A stretch of DNA of 64,000 nucleotides from Bradyrhizobium sp. JYMT SZCCT0428 (GCF_018131075.1 NZ_JAFCLS010000019.1:1-64000), one strand, 5' to 3'. Counted from the first letter of the stretch, positions 34,222 through 43,161 are shown. A program made the numbers and translations. The notes: generated by a model not told the origin, from the letters alone.

Positions 34222-34938
34222 ATGCCGTCGATGCGCTATCAACTGTATTACTGGCCACATATTCAGGGCCGCGGCGAATACGTCCGGCTTGCGCTGGAAG
34301 AAGCCGGCGCTGCTTATACCGACGTGGCGCGAAGCGGCAACGGCACCAGCGCGATGATGAAGATGATGGAGACTGCAAAGGGCACGCCGCCCTTTGCGCC
34401 GCCGTTCCTGAAAGCGGGAAACCTCGTGATCGGCCAGACCGCCAACATCCTGCTCTATCTCGGCGCGCGCCATGGGCTGGCGCCGAAGGCAGAAGCGGCA
34501 AGGCTGTGGGTGCACCAGCTGCAGCTCACCATTGCGGATCTTGTGCTGGAAGTTCACGACACCCATCATCCGCTTGGTTCGTCGCTCTATTACGAGGAGC
34601 AGAAGGCGCCGGCCAAAAAGCGCACCGCCGAATTCTGGAAATCACGCCTGCCGAAATATCTGGATTATTTCGAGGAGCTGCTGGCCGCCAATGGCGGCGC
34701 CTACGTCACCGGCCGGCGCCTGACCTATGTCGACCTGTCGCTGTTCCAGATCGTGGAAGGGCTGCGCTACGCCTTTCCCAAGCGCATGAAAGCGTTTGAA
34801 AAGAACATTCCCGCCCTGGTCGAGCTGCATGGCCACGTCGCCGCGCGGCCGAACATCAAGGCCTATCTCGCCAGCGAGCGGCGGATTGCGTTCAACGAGG
34901 ACGGGATCTTCCGGCACTACAAGGCGCTGGATGTGTGA
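34222..34938 (+). CDS. glutathione S-transferase family protein
   Basis: A 238-residue protein. The N-terminal thioredoxin-like domain begins YQLYYWPHIQGRGEYVRLAL with a Tyr/Arg glutathione-site pattern, contains FAPPFLKAGNLVIGQTANIL (cis-Pro and Q-T/S-x-x-I), and leads to an all-helical C-terminal domain with YVTGRRLTYVDLSLFQIVEG, the conserved Asp capping motif. It resembles sigma-like GSTs. ATGs at 34222 and 34231 are both possible. Substrate unknown. Confidence 0.88.
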   Translation: MPSMRYQLYYWPHIQGRGEYVRLALEEAGAAYTDVARSGNGTSAMMKMMETAKGTPPFAPPFLKAGNLVIGQTANILLYLGARHGLAPKAEAARLWVHQLQLTIADLVLEVHDTHHPLGSSLYYEEQKAPAKKRTAEFWKSRLPKYLDYFEELLAANGGAYVTGRRLTYVDLSLFQIVEGLRYAFPKRMKAFEKNIPALVELHGHVAARPNIKAYLASERRIAFNEDGIFRHYKALDV

Positions 34939-34960
34939 GAGGCGCGCGTCGCTGCGGACT

Positions 34961-35096
34961 TAACCTCGCCCCGCTTGCGGGGAGAGGTCGGCGCGTAGCG
35001 CCGGGTGAGGGGGTACCGGACTATCAACTCGCACCACCTCGTGGAGAGAGCCCCTCACCCCAACCCTCTCCCCGTGAAGAACGGGGAGAGGGAGCG
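34961..35096. repeat. dispersed CTCTCCCC/GGGGAGAG repeat
   Basis: CTCGCCCCGCTTGCGGGGAG with inverted arms, then CGGCGCGTAGCGCCGGGTGAGGG, and later CCCTCACCCC and CTCTCCCCGTGAAGAACGGGGAGAG in part. A familiar intergenic repeat of bradyrhizobia (recall). It lies between convergent GST and GFA genes and may terminate both. Confidence 0.75.
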
Positions 35097-35099
35097 CTA

Positions 35100-35459
35100 T
35101 CACCTGCTCCTGCCATCCACCGGCGTCATCGTCACCTTCGATAGCTCGATGCCGTCGATGCAGCTCACATTGAGCGCCACCACTTCGCTGCCGTCAGGTC
35201 TGGCGCCGCGCGCAAAAACCTCGACGCCGCAATCGATGCAGAGCTGGTGGCGGATCGCGTGCTTGTTGAAGAGATATTCGCGCAAATTGTCCTCGCCGGC
35301 GCGGAGCTGAAAGCTCTTCGGCTCCAGGAAGGTGATATGCAGGCCCTTCTTGGTGCAGATCGAACAATTGCAGGCGGTGACCATTGCGAGGTCCGTGGTG
35401 CATTCGAACCGAACTTGGCCGCAATGGCAGCCGCCCGTGTAGGTCTTGTTTTCAGGCAT
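35100..35459 (-). CDS. GFA-family (glutathione-dependent formaldehyde-activating-like) protein
   Basis: A 119-residue zinc protein. It has GGCHCGQVRFEC at the N-terminus, ACNCSICTKKG in the middle and QLCIDCGVEVFARG near the end, the full cysteine set of the GFA/CENP-V fold. The family is named for formaldehyde-glutathione adduct formation but most members have unknown substrates. It lies 7 bp beyond the broken methyltransferase gene on the same strand. Confidence 0.87.
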   Translation of the reverse strand: MPENKTYTGGCHCGQVRFECTTDLAMVTACNCSICTKKGLHITFLEPKSFQLRAGEDNLREYLFNKHAIRHQLCIDCGVEVFARGARPDGSEVVALNVSCIDGIELSKVTMTPVDGRSR

Positions 35460-35466
35460 GTGTCCC

Positions 35467-36076
35467 TCACCAGATTCCCGGAATCAGACGATAGCGCACG
35501 CGCGCGGCGTAGTCAGCATAGCCCGGCAGGCCTGCGATCAGCGCGCGCTCCTCAATACGGGCGCGGACCGCGAACAGGATGGCGAACAGCGGCGCCAGCG
35601 CCACGCCCGACCACGATCCCAGCAGCAGCGGCACGCCGATGAAAAACAGCATGATGCCGCTGTACATGGGATGGCGGACGAAGGCGTACGGACCCGTCGA
35701 GACCACATGATGGTCGCGCGCGGCCTGTACCTTGATCACGGGGGCCGCGAACGAGTTTTCGCGAAACACCCACATGATGAAGCCGGTCGAGAGCACGCCG
35801 GTCCAGCCCCATCGCGACGAACCAGATCAACCCCGTGGCGGCGAAGACCAGCATGAATTTCTTGTCGGCGGCCGGCTGTTCCTCGCGTGCCGTCAGCCGC
35901 AGCCGCTCGGCGAGCAGCGCGGGATCGGTTTTCGCAAGCCACAGGCCGCAGGCCGGGCCGAGCATTGCGGAGGTCGCAAGGCACGCCCATGCGCCGGGCC
36001 AATGCAGCGTGCCGGCGGAGGCAAACAGCAGCGCACCCATCCCGACGACGAAGAAAGTGTTCTGCAGCAGCCGCAC
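35467..36076 (-). pseudogene. isoprenylcysteine/phospholipid-type methyltransferase, frameshifted
   Basis: Two frames together make most of an integral-membrane methyltransferase. The 5' part, from GTG at 36076, reads RLLQNTFFVVGMGALLFASA to LVFAATGLIWFVAMGLD. The 3' part continues in another frame as GFIMWVFRENSFAAPVIKVQ, then the hallmark TGPYAFVRHPMYSGIM and YADYAARVRYRLIPGIW. The join near 35790-35805 lacks the roughly 15-20 residues usually found between these blocks, so an out-of-frame deletion is likelier than a one-base error. Function is probably lost. Followed by the GFA gene. Confidence 0.7.
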
Positions 36077-36178
36077 GTTTGCCGAAAAATCGCGCGATCA
36101 TGACGCCCCGTGCAATGGGGATACCCGCATGATCGCGAAGCTGTTGTTGGCCCCGACCAGGCCAAGGGCGAGCAGCCT

Positions 36179-36364
36179 CTATGCGAACTGGTCGATCCGC
36201 GTTCCCTGTCCGGGCGGCAGGGCGGCAAGCAGCGTCGGCTTCGGCAGGCGCGTGCCGTCGGCGGCGGCGCCGTTTTGTACGTCGGCGGGCTTCACTTCTG
36301 GCTTGGGCGCGCTGGCTTCAGGCGGCTTGATCAGCACCGGCGCGGACACAGCAGAGATATCCAT
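36179..36364 (-). CDS. small proline-rich protein (tentative)
   Basis: A 61-residue frame from the ATG at 36364 (AAAAGG upstream), starting MDISAVSAPVLIKPPEAS and ending LLAALPPGQGTRIDQFA. It has no membrane segment. I have a faint memory of similar short bradyrhizobial proteins ending in PPGQGTRID. Function unknown. Confidence 0.5.
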   Translation of the reverse strand: MDISAVSAPVLIKPPEASAPKPEVKPADVQNGAAADGTRLPKPTLLAALPPGQGTRIDQFA

Positions 36365-36504
36365 CGGCATCATCCTTTTCGTTGCCTCCGACACTGGAGG
36401 CATTGAAGCGAACGATGTGTAAATCCCGGCCGGCGATCCCGCCCGATGGTGAACGGGGCGCTCGAAAATTCATTAGAATGCAGCGGATCCCGGAAGGGGC
36501 ACCG

Positions 36505-36978
36505 CTACTCGTCCTTGCCGCGGGTGACCGCAATCGAGGCCTCGGTCTTGGTCCGCGTGCATTCCATGTTGAGCCGGCGGAAGCGCATCGAAACCTTGTC
36601 GCCGCGCAGGATGCCCATCCGCTTCATGCAGCGCGTCGAGCCGGTCACGACGTCGGGCTTCGGAATGGTGAAGACGAGCGCGCCGGCTCTCGCGACCATG
36701 TCGAGAAATTCCGGTTTGAATTTCCGGTCGGTCTTCGCATAGAGCTCGAGCGAGTAGCTCTTGCCGCGGCAGCCGATCGAGAGCTCCTTCGCGGAGGGAT
36801 GCGTCAGATAGACGATGTTGGCGGCCTTGAAGTTGACCTTGATCCCGTCGACCTGGCTGGCGAGTTGCTTGGCGACGTCGTCGCAGCGGTCGGCGCGGGC
36901 CGGCGAGGCCGAGAAGGCGGCCAGCGCCAGCGCGGCCGCGACCAGGACCGATCGGCGAAACTGTCGTCTTGATGTCAT
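36505..36978 (-). CDS. exported hypothetical protein
   Basis: A 157-residue protein from the ATG at 36978 with signal peptide RRSVLVAAALALAAFSASPARA. The mature part reads DRCDDVAKQLASQVDGIKVN, then IVYLTHPSAKELSIGCRGKS, and two more cysteines (TRCMKR, MECTRT), suggesting disulfides. No family is recognised. Stands alone between the small proline-rich gene and the membrane-paralog operon, same strand. Confidence 0.7.
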   Translation of the reverse strand: MTSRRQFRRSVLVAAALALAAFSASPARADRCDDVAKQLASQVDGIKVNFKAANIVYLTHPSAKELSIGCRGKSYSLELYAKTDRKFKPEFLDMVARAGALVFTIPKPDVVTGSTRCMKRMGILRGDKVSMRFRRLNMECTRTKTEASIAVTRGKDE

Positions 36979-37050
36979 TTGTAAATGCCCCTCTGGGCCC
37001 CATTGAAGCTTGCGCGGCAGCTTCCTGCAAGAGGCCTGCTCGAATGTCAA

Positions 37051-37629
37051 TCAGAAGCCGCGCATCATCATTGCGATAAAGAACGCCGTCGTGGTGAACA
37101 GGTTGAGCAGGGTCGGCGTGCTGACCAGCGCCGTGGCGGCCCCGAGCCGCTGGTCGCGCGCCGCACAGGCGATGGCAAAGGCGGCGATCAGCGGGAACAG
37201 GATGATTTGCACTGATGTTTCCAGCGCCGCGTAAGGGCCGTTGAAAGCGAGCCCGTGCCTGATCACCGAGGGCATGTAGCTCAGCCAGGTCATGAGCATG
37301 ACCGCGCCGAGCGCCATGACCGCGTGGCGCACGTAACCGATGGCCGCGAACAGCAGCGCCGACAGCGCCAGCACCGGATGGACGGCCAGGTGCAGCTTGA
37401 CGATGGCCGCGCCGATGCCGTGACCCGGGACTTTCGACATGTCGTCCAGCAGCGTCGGCGCGCTCGACATGCCCCAATAGAGCTCCAGCAGCGCGATCAC
37501 AGACAGCGCGATGCGCAGGCCGATCCGGCGCGGCGCCGACGTGGCAGGCGCGATCCCGGCCGCCGGGGCAGGCGCGCGCAACTCGGCCGTTGTCATCGGT
37601 GTCCCCATTGGCTTGCCGGCGTCGTGCAT
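37051..37629 (-). CDS. integral membrane protein, paralog of upstream gene
   Basis: Up to 192 residues if the ATG at 37629, in a TGATG overlap with the upstream stop, is used; ATGs at 37608 and 37596 are alternatives, the last with GGGGACA before it. It has four or five hydrophobic segments (IALSVIALLELYWGMSSA, VLALSALLFAAIGYV, MALGAVMLMTWLSYMP, LFPLIAAFAIACAA). The order and spacing parallel the upstream protein, including YMPSV(I/V) and AARD(Q/L)RL(G/L) motifs. Function unknown. Confidence 0.7.
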   Translation of the reverse strand: MHDAGKPMGTPMTTAELRAPAPAAGIAPATSAPRRIGLRIALSVIALLELYWGMSSAPTLLDDMSKVPGHGIGAAIVKLHLAVHPVLALSALLFAAIGYVRHAVMALGAVMLMTWLSYMPSVIRHGLAFNGPYAALETSVQIILFPLIAAFAIACAARDQRLGAATALVSTPTLLNLFTTTAFFIAMMMRGF

Positions 37630-38159
37630 CAGGTCCCGCGCATGGCGCGGCCGATGGCAATCGCGATGATGGCGGCAATGTTGAACAGGGTGGGAAGGCT
37701 GACCAGCGCGGTGGCAACGAGCAGCCGCAGGTCGCGCGCGGCAAGGCCGATCGCGCACACAGCCAGGAGCGGAAACGCGATGATCTGCGCAGGGGACCAG
37801 ATCGCGCCGAAGCCGACCGCGTCTATTCCTGACGACACCACTGTCGGCATGTATTTCAGCCAGGTCACGAAGATGACCGCGCCGAGCATGACAACCGCAG
37901 GCCGCACGCGCCCGAAACCGGCGAATACCAGGGCCGCCAGCGCCAGCAACGGGTGCATGACGCTGGCAGCGCCGCTGACGGCAGGCACCTCGATTTCAGG
38001 ATCACCGAATATCCCCCAAGCCACCGATAGGCCGTCGAGGAGTTCGAGCACCGCGATGATGATCAGGGCGATGCTGAGGCCCGACAGGCTGGTTGCCGCC
38101 GGGACCGGGGGAGGGGCGGCCACTGTCTCGGTCGACACTGCGGTGGGAACAGTCGTCAT
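37629..38159 (-). CDS. integral membrane protein, first of tandem pair
   Basis: A 176-residue protein with a Pro/Ala-rich start and four to five membrane segments (LSIALIIIAVLELLDGLSVA, LLALAALVFAGFGRV, VVMLGAVIFVTWLKYMPTVV, IIAFPLLAVCAIGLAARDLR). Similar in plan to the product of the next gene, so the pair arose by duplication. No catalytic motif recognised. Divergent from the fumarase gene. Confidence 0.72.
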   Translation of the reverse strand: MTTVPTAVSTETVAAPPPVPAATSLSGLSIALIIIAVLELLDGLSVAWGIFGDPEIEVPAVSGAASVMHPLLALAALVFAGFGRVRPAVVMLGAVIFVTWLKYMPTVVSSGIDAVGFGAIWSPAQIIAFPLLAVCAIGLAARDLRLLVATALVSLPTLFNIAAIIAIAIGRAMRGT

Positions 38160-38283
38160 TCTCGATTTCGATTGCTGATGGCCATTCGGGAACCTTCCTT
38201 TTGTGTCAAAAGTGCTTAGAACGGTTCAAATGCCGGGGTGTCCCGTGGACGCTTCCGCCCCCAAAACCTTGCGAGCCCAGCCC

Positions 38284-39936
38284 ATGAACGCCCCGACCGC
38301 CTTTCCCGACCAAAAGCCCGTTCCGCCCTACAAGCACACGCCGCTGTTTCCGCTGGGCGCGGACACCACGCCCTACAAGAAGATCACGACGGATGGCGTG
38401 CGGGTCGAGAAGGTTTTGGGCAAGGACATGCTGGTGGTGTCGCGCGAGGCGCTGCGGGCGCTGTCGGAAGCCGCCTTCGGCGACATCAATCATTATCTGC
38501 GGCCCGGCCATCTGAAGCAGCTGGCGAGCATCCTCGAGGACAAGGAAGCCAGCGACAACGACAAGTTCGTGGCGTTCGATTTTCTGAAGAACGCCAACAT
38601 CGCCGCCGGCGGCGTGCTGCCGATGTGCCAGGACACCGGCACCGCGATCATCATGGGCAAGAAGGGCGCCCGCGTGATCACCGACGGCGACGACGAGGCC
38701 GCGCTTTCGGAAGGCGCGCGCGACGCCTACCTGCGCCGTAACCTGCGCTATTCGCAGGTGGCTCCGATCTCGATGTATGAGGAAAAGAACACCGCCAACA
38801 ACATGCCGGCGCAGTGCGAGATCTACGCCGAGGGCGATGACGCCTACAAGTTCATGTTCATGGCCAAGGGCGGCGGTTCCGCCAACAAGAGTTTTCTGTT
38901 CCAGGCGACGCCGTCAGTGCTGACCAAGGACCGCCTGCTGGCGTTCCTGAAGGAGAAGGTGCTCACGCTCGGCACCGCCGCGTGCCCGCCCTATCATCTG
39001 GCGATCGTGATCGGCGGCACCTCGGCCGAGCTTTGCATGAAGACGGTGAAGCTGGCTTCCGCGCGCTATCTCGATGCACTGCCCACCCATGGATCGGCCG
39101 ATGGCAACGCCTTCCGCGACCTGGAGATGGAGCAGGAGATCCTGAAGATGACGCAATCGCTCGGCGTCGGCGCGCAGTTCGGCGGCAAGTATTTCTGCCA
39201 CGACGTGCGCGTGATCCGGATGCCGCGTCACGGCGCGTCGCTGCCCATTGGTCTCGGCGTGTCCTGTTCGGCCGACCGCCAGGTGCTCGGCAAGATTACG
39301 AAGGACGGCGTCTATCTCGAGGAGCTTGAGCACAACCCCGCGCAGTATCTGCCGGCGGTCGAACAGGCGCTCGGCGGCGAGGTGGTCAAAATCGATCTCA
39401 ACCAGCCGATGAAGGATATTCTGGCGACGCTTTCAAAGCATCCGATCAAGACGCGGGTGTCGATGACCGGCACCATGATCGTCGCGCGCGATTCCGCCCA
39501 CGCCAAATTGCGCGAGCGGCTGGAGAAGGGCGAGCCGCTGCCGGATTACTTCAAGAACCATCCGGTCTATTACGCCGGCCCCGCCAAGACGCCCGACGGC
39601 TACGCCTCCGGCGCGTTCGGTCCGACCACCGCGGGACGCATGGATTCCTTCGTCGACCAGTTCCAGGCGGCGGGCGGCTCCATGGTGATGGTCGCCAAGG
39701 GCAACCGCGCGGTCGCGGTGCGCGAGGCCTGCAAGAAGCACGGCGGCTTCTATCTCGGCTCGATCGGCGGCGCCGCGGCAAACCTCGCCGAGCACTGCAT
39801 CAAGAAGGTTGAGGTGGTGGAATATCCCGAACTCGGCATGGAAGCGATCTGGCGCATCGAGGTGGTGGATTTTCCGGCCTTCATCATCATCGACGACAAG
39901 GGCAATGATTTCTTCAAGGAATTGAATTTGGGGTGA
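38284..39936 (+). CDS. fumA: class I (4Fe-4S) fumarate hydratase
   Basis: TCA-cycle interconversion of fumarate and malate. From the ATG at 38284 it has 550 residues, the size of E. coli FumA. The iron-sulfur cysteines are visible in PMCQDTGTA, TAACPPYHLAIVIGG and GVSCSADRQ. The C-terminal beta domain is complete (MTGTMIVARDSAHAKLRERL; GPTTAGRMDSFVDQFQAAGG; WRIEVVDFPAFIIIDDKGND, quoted in parts). Upstream in-frame codons to 38203 lack a ribosome site. Oxygen-sensitive enzyme; monocistronic. Confidence 0.94.
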   Translation: MNAPTAFPDQKPVPPYKHTPLFPLGADTTPYKKITTDGVRVEKVLGKDMLVVSREALRALSEAAFGDINHYLRPGHLKQLASILEDKEASDNDKFVAFDFLKNANIAAGGVLPMCQDTGTAIIMGKKGARVITDGDDEAALSEGARDAYLRRNLRYSQVAPISMYEEKNTANNMPAQCEIYAEGDDAYKFMFMAKGGGSANKSFLFQATPSVLTKDRLLAFLKEKVLTLGTAACPPYHLAIVIGGTSAELCMKTVKLASARYLDALPTHGSADGNAFRDLEMEQEILKMTQSLGVGAQFGGKYFCHDVRVIRMPRHGASLPIGLGVSCSADRQVLGKITKDGVYLEELEHNPAQYLPAVEQALGGEVVKIDLNQPMKDILATLSKHPIKTRVSMTGTMIVARDSAHAKLRERLEKGEPLPDYFKNHPVYYAGPAKTPDGYASGAFGPTTAGRMDSFVDQFQAAGGSMVMVAKGNRAVAVREACKKHGGFYLGSIGGAAANLAEHCIKKVEVVEYPELGMEAIWRIEVVDFPAFIIIDDKGNDFFKELNLG

Positions 39937-39967
39937 GGGCGTATCATTCAAAAGCATCGAGGGCAGG

Positions 39968-40411
39968 ATGGTCGAGTGGTTCGACGACCTGAAGGTCGGC
40001 ATGCGCTTCAAGACCGACACCGCTGTGGTGTCGAAGGAAGATATTATCCGCTTCGCCCAGGAGTATGACCCTCAGCCGTTCCACCTCGACGAGGAGGCGG
40101 CGAAGAAGTCCATCCTCGGCGGCCTTGCCGCGTCCGGGTGGCATACGGCCGCGATTGCGATGCGGCTCGCCGCCAACGCAAAGCCGTTCGGGCCGCATCC
40201 GCTGTTTGGCGCCGGCGTCGACGATCTGCGCTGGCTGAAGCCGGTGCGTCCCGGCGACACCATCCACCTTGAAGGTGAGGTGGTGGAGCTGACGCCCTCG
40301 CGCTCAAAACCGCACGGCGTCGTTCGCATCAAATGGACGGCCTATAATCAGCGCGGTGAGGCGGTCTACACCTTCAATCCGATTGCGATCTTGCCAAGCC
40401 GGCCGAAGTGA
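39968..40411 (+). CDS. MaoC-family dehydratase
   Basis: A 147-residue hot-dog-fold enzyme. Landmarks: DDLKVGMRFKTDTAVVSKED, FAQEYDPQPFHLDEEAAKKS with the catalytic D-x-x-P-x-H, FGGLAASGWHTAA-like LGGLAASGWHTAAIAMRL, and VRPGDTIHLEGEVVELTPSR. Members hydrate enoyl-CoA. GAGGGCAGG lies before the ATG. Its stop overlaps the GTG of the DUF429 gene. Confidence 0.9.
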   Translation: MVEWFDDLKVGMRFKTDTAVVSKEDIIRFAQEYDPQPFHLDEEAAKKSILGGLAASGWHTAAIAMRLAANAKPFGPHPLFGAGVDDLRWLKPVRPGDTIHLEGEVVELTPSRSKPHGVVRIKWTAYNQRGEAVYTFNPIAILPSRPK

Positions 40412-41094
40412 GCGGGGGCGGGAGCTGCAGAGCTGTCGGCCTCGATGGATTCGGCAACGGCTGGGTCGCAGTGCGTCTTGAAGGCGGCACACACGAAATT
40501 TCCTTCCATCGCGATGTCTCGCAAGCGTTGTCGCTCCCATTCGATCGGGCAGGGATCGATATCCCCATCGGCATGGTCGATGACGGCGAGCGCGTGTGTG
40601 ATCTGCTCGCCCGCGACAAATTGCGCCCGCACACCTCGCGTGTTTTTACGGGCGCGCGGCGCTGGATTTGGCAAGACTTTGACAATCCCGACGAAGCGAA
40701 CAGGGAATGCCTGCGCCGCGGCCAGAAGCGAGTGTCGCGCCAGCTCTGGCATCTCGGACCGAAGATCATGGAGGTAGACGCTTTCCTGCGTGCGCATCGC
40801 GCGCTTGATGTCCGCGAGGTCCATCCCGAACTGGTGTTTCTGCGGTTGAACGCAAACAAACCCTTGCCGTCGAAGAAATCCGGGGAAGGAGATTCGCTTC
40901 GTCGGATGTTGCTCAAGCGGAGCGGGCTTGGCGAGATCGAGCAATGGCTCGGCAAGGCGCGGATCGGCACCGGCGCGAAGCGTGATGATGTTCTGGACGC
41001 TTGCGCCGTGGCGCTTGCCGCGCGCGAACCTGCAGGCAGCGTCGGATCGCCGTCACCGGACGCTCACGGCCTGCCGATGCAAATCTGGTTCTAG
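40408..41094 (+). CDS. DUF429 RNase-H-like protein
   Basis: A 228-residue protein starting at a GTG that overlaps the previous stop (GTGA). The AVGLDGFGNGWVAVRLEGG start and GIDIPIGMVDDGERVCDLLA segment give the D-G...W and D-I-P-I-G motifs of DUF429, a predicted RNase-H-like nuclease family. It continues SRVFTGARRWIW, EVHPELVFLRLNANKPLPSKK and DDVLDACAVALAARE, with acidic residues that may complete a metal site. Role unknown. Confidence 0.85.
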   Translation: MSGGGSCRAVGLDGFGNGWVAVRLEGGTHEISFHRDVSQALSLPFDRAGIDIPIGMVDDGERVCDLLARDKLRPHTSRVFTGARRWIWQDFDNPDEANRECLRRGQKRVSRQLWHLGPKIMEVDAFLRAHRALDVREVHPELVFLRLNANKPLPSKKSGEGDSLRRMLLKRSGLGEIEQWLGKARIGTGAKRDDVLDACAVALAAREPAGSVGSPSPDAHGLPMQIWF

Positions 41095-41122
41095 CGGCGC
41101 TCGCCCCGAGCAGCCCCACCCC

Positions 41123-42079
41123 TTAACTGCAATTCGTGACCTGGCTGGAGCACAGGCTACGCCACCAGCCGCGTACACCGTCCTGGCTTTCGACGAGGCC
41201 CCAATAGCCGCTGCAGGCGAGGAGGCGCTTCGGGCCGCCATCGGTGTCGAGCGGGCCGCCGAGCTTGCGCATCGCTTGCGTCCACTTCGCATCGGCGAAT
41301 GGGGCCTGAAACAGCCCGCCCATGCGCGTGCCGCCATTGGCGTAATTCGCGCCGACCTTGTTGGCCGCGACCCAGCCGCGCCCGGCATAGGGTTTTGGCG
41401 CGTTGCGCGGATATTTCTTCTCGTCCTCATAATCCTTGCCGGGCGGCGTCGCGCCCTCGATCAGGAACCAGCCGTCCTTGAAGCCGATGATGCGGAATTC
41501 GGTCAACCAGCCGTCTTCGGGTGTGTTCTCGCTGCCACCCATCTTCAGGCGATACGGCGGCGGCAGTGTGCCGAGCACGCGCGATTTCACCGAAGGTTCG
41601 GCGCGGACGTTGAGGCCTTTGGGATCGCGATCTTCCGACCAGGCGCCGAGATTGCAGGGCTCGGTACTATCAGGCAGCGTCGCGCGCTTGGCCGCAAGTT
41701 CGGCGTGCGATTTTGCGAACTCGCTTTCCTGACCGTCGGGATCGGTCATCGTGGTGTCGCGGTTGCCCCGCGTGGCGTCGCTGCGCGGCTTCAATTCCGC
41801 GGACAGCGCACGCCCATCCTTGTCGAGCCTTACGACAAGCACCTGGCGTGCCGCGAACACGCTGGCGGGGAATTTAGGGTCGTTTGAGCCTGCCGGATAG
41901 ACCGCGAGGTATCCGGTCATATCAGCGGTGCGGTAGGCTTCGCCCGCGACAAAGTCCGCCGGCACCAGCGCCAGCGCGCTGGCGCGCCATGCCGGCTCGG
42001 GCTCGGGCGCGGATTGTGCGATCGCCGCCGTCACCAGGGAGGCGACGACGGCGATTGAAAGCAGTGCGGTCTTTTGCAT
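41123..42079 (-). CDS. exported SH3-type domain protein
   Basis: A 318-residue exported protein (signal MQKTALLSIAVVASLVTAAIAQ). Residues about 140-235 form a bacterial SH3-like region: KGLNVRAEPSVKSRVLGTLPPP, then GWFLIEGAT and GRGWVAANKVG, the RAEPS...GWV pattern that often binds peptidoglycan. The C-terminal part has Cys residues (LLACSGYWG, SLCSSQVTNCS) and a WGLVESQDGVRGWWRSL segment. Probably a periplasmic envelope protein. Confidence 0.8.
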   Translation of the reverse strand: MQKTALLSIAVVASLVTAAIAQSAPEPEPAWRASALALVPADFVAGEAYRTADMTGYLAVYPAGSNDPKFPASVFAARQVLVVRLDKDGRALSAELKPRSDATRGNRDTTMTDPDGQESEFAKSHAELAAKRATLPDSTEPCNLGAWSEDRDPKGLNVRAEPSVKSRVLGTLPPPYRLKMGGSENTPEDGWLTEFRIIGFKDGWFLIEGATPPGKDYEDEKKYPRNAPKPYAGRGWVAANKVGANYANGGTRMGGLFQAPFADAKWTQAMRKLGGPLDTDGGPKRLLACSGYWGLVESQDGVRGWWRSLCSSQVTNCS

Positions 42080-42117
42080 GGATCGAACAGCGAGGGAGCG
42101 AATCTGCTCCCTCAGTA

Positions 42118-42414
42118 TCAGGCCCGGGTGCCCGTGAACGGAAAACTGCCCATCGGGCCGATGCCCATTTCGCCGGACATGCTGTCGCCGGAGACCTTTC
42201 CAATAAACTCGAGGGTCAACGGCATCGGGTTGGTGATCGAGACCTTCCAGTTGACGGCGTCGCCGCTGATCGCGCCGTCGAAGATTTCGGCGGAATTCCC
42301 ATCGGCGCCCTGCGTGCCGGTCAGCGTACCGCCAGAGGCCAACAAGGTCAGCGTCGCCTTGCGCTCGCCCATCGGCGTGGTCATGACGATATTCCAGTTT
42401 CCGTCAACGGCCAT
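42118..42414 (-). CDS. small conserved beta-rich protein
   Basis: A 98-residue protein from the ATG at 42414 (GGGAGA upstream). It reads as a small beta barrel: GNWNIVMTTPMGERKATLTL, GTLTGTQGADGNSAEIFDG, VNWKVSITNPMPLTLEFIGK and a MSGEMGIGPMGSFPFTGTR end. I recall bradyrhizobial proteins of this size and pattern without known role. No signal peptide. Divergent context: sits after the dispersed repeat and before the SH3-type gene on the same strand. Confidence 0.75.
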   Translation of the reverse strand: MAVDGNWNIVMTTPMGERKATLTLLASGGTLTGTQGADGNSAEIFDGAISGDAVNWKVSITNPMPLTLEFIGKVSGDSMSGEMGIGPMGSFPFTGTRA

Positions 42415-42521
42415 CTTGGTCTCCCCAATACATTTCCCAGCAACCGGAATGGTTCTGAGTTCTCCCGGCGGCGGTATAACCCATCTTGCCGCGCATGCCC
42501 AACCCTGTAGCCTTCCTTTTG

Positions 42522-42569
42522 ACGCGTTTTCTTGACGCGAACCGGTATCCACTTCGCTTGAAAACGCTT
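42522..42569. repeat. dispersed element GCGTTTTC...GAAAACGC
   Basis: ACGCGTTTTCTTGACGCG, AACCGGTATCCACTTCGC and TTGAAAACGCT in a row. A less conserved copy is at 25983-26030. I recall this as very frequent in rhizobial intergenic DNA. The outer ends are inverted repeats. Confidence 0.7.
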
Positions 42570-42581
42570 TGCCTACGGTAC

Positions 42582-43136
42582 TTACGCGCGGGCGGCCGCG
42601 CGCAGGCGGCTGCCGACCAGGACGCGGAACGCGACATATTGCACGGCGAACAGAGCAATCTTGGCCCCGATCAGCACGACGGTCACATAGAACGTCCACA
42701 GCTTCATGTCTCCGGTCATCGCGACGCCGATGGTGCCGGCGGCGAGCACGAAGCACAACCCGGCCCAGACGTAGCCTGCGGCAGTGACATATTCCGGAAT
42801 GGTCTGGGTCACGATCGGCGGCATATAGCGCAGCATCCAGCCGCGCTTGAGCATGATGAGGCCGATCGCAAAATGCCCGATCGCGGGTTTCGCCAGCACG
42901 AAGCGCGGATCGTGAGTCAGCAGCGTGGCGCCGCCGAGCACGATCACGAGCCCGAGGCTGGCCCAGGTCATGTAGCCGAGTTCCTTGCCTTTGATGCGGG
43001 AGTAGATCACCTGGCCGATGGCGCCTGCGATCGCGACGCCGGTCGCCAGCAACACGTTATCCGTCGCGAGATAGATCGCGATGAACACGATGGTGGAGAA
43101 AAAGTCGGCGCCTAATCTTGCGAATACGTCCTTCAC
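42582..43136 (-). CDS. YciB/IspZ-like inner-membrane protein
   Basis: A 184-residue protein with about five membrane segments (FFSTIVFIAIYLATDNVLLA, VAIAGAIGQVIYSRIKGKEL, WASLGLVIVLGGATLL, a YVWAGLCFVLAAGTIGVAM stretch and VVLIGAKIALFAVQYVAF). The order, with DPRF...KPAIGHFAIG in the loop, matches the intracellular septation A/YciB family, linked to cell-envelope and septum function. The chromosomal housekeeping copy would usually sit elsewhere; here it lies downstream of a TetR-type operator promoter with another membrane gene. Confidence 0.75.
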   Translation of the reverse strand: MKDVFARLGADFFSTIVFIAIYLATDNVLLATGVAIAGAIGQVIYSRIKGKELGYMTWASLGLVIVLGGATLLTHDPRFVLAKPAIGHFAIGLIMLKRGWMLRYMPPIVTQTIPEYVTAAGYVWAGLCFVLAAGTIGVAMTGDMKLWTFYVTVVLIGAKIALFAVQYVAFRVLVGSRLRAAARA

Positions 43137-43161
43137 TGTCGCGATCCTCCTTGGTGAATGA

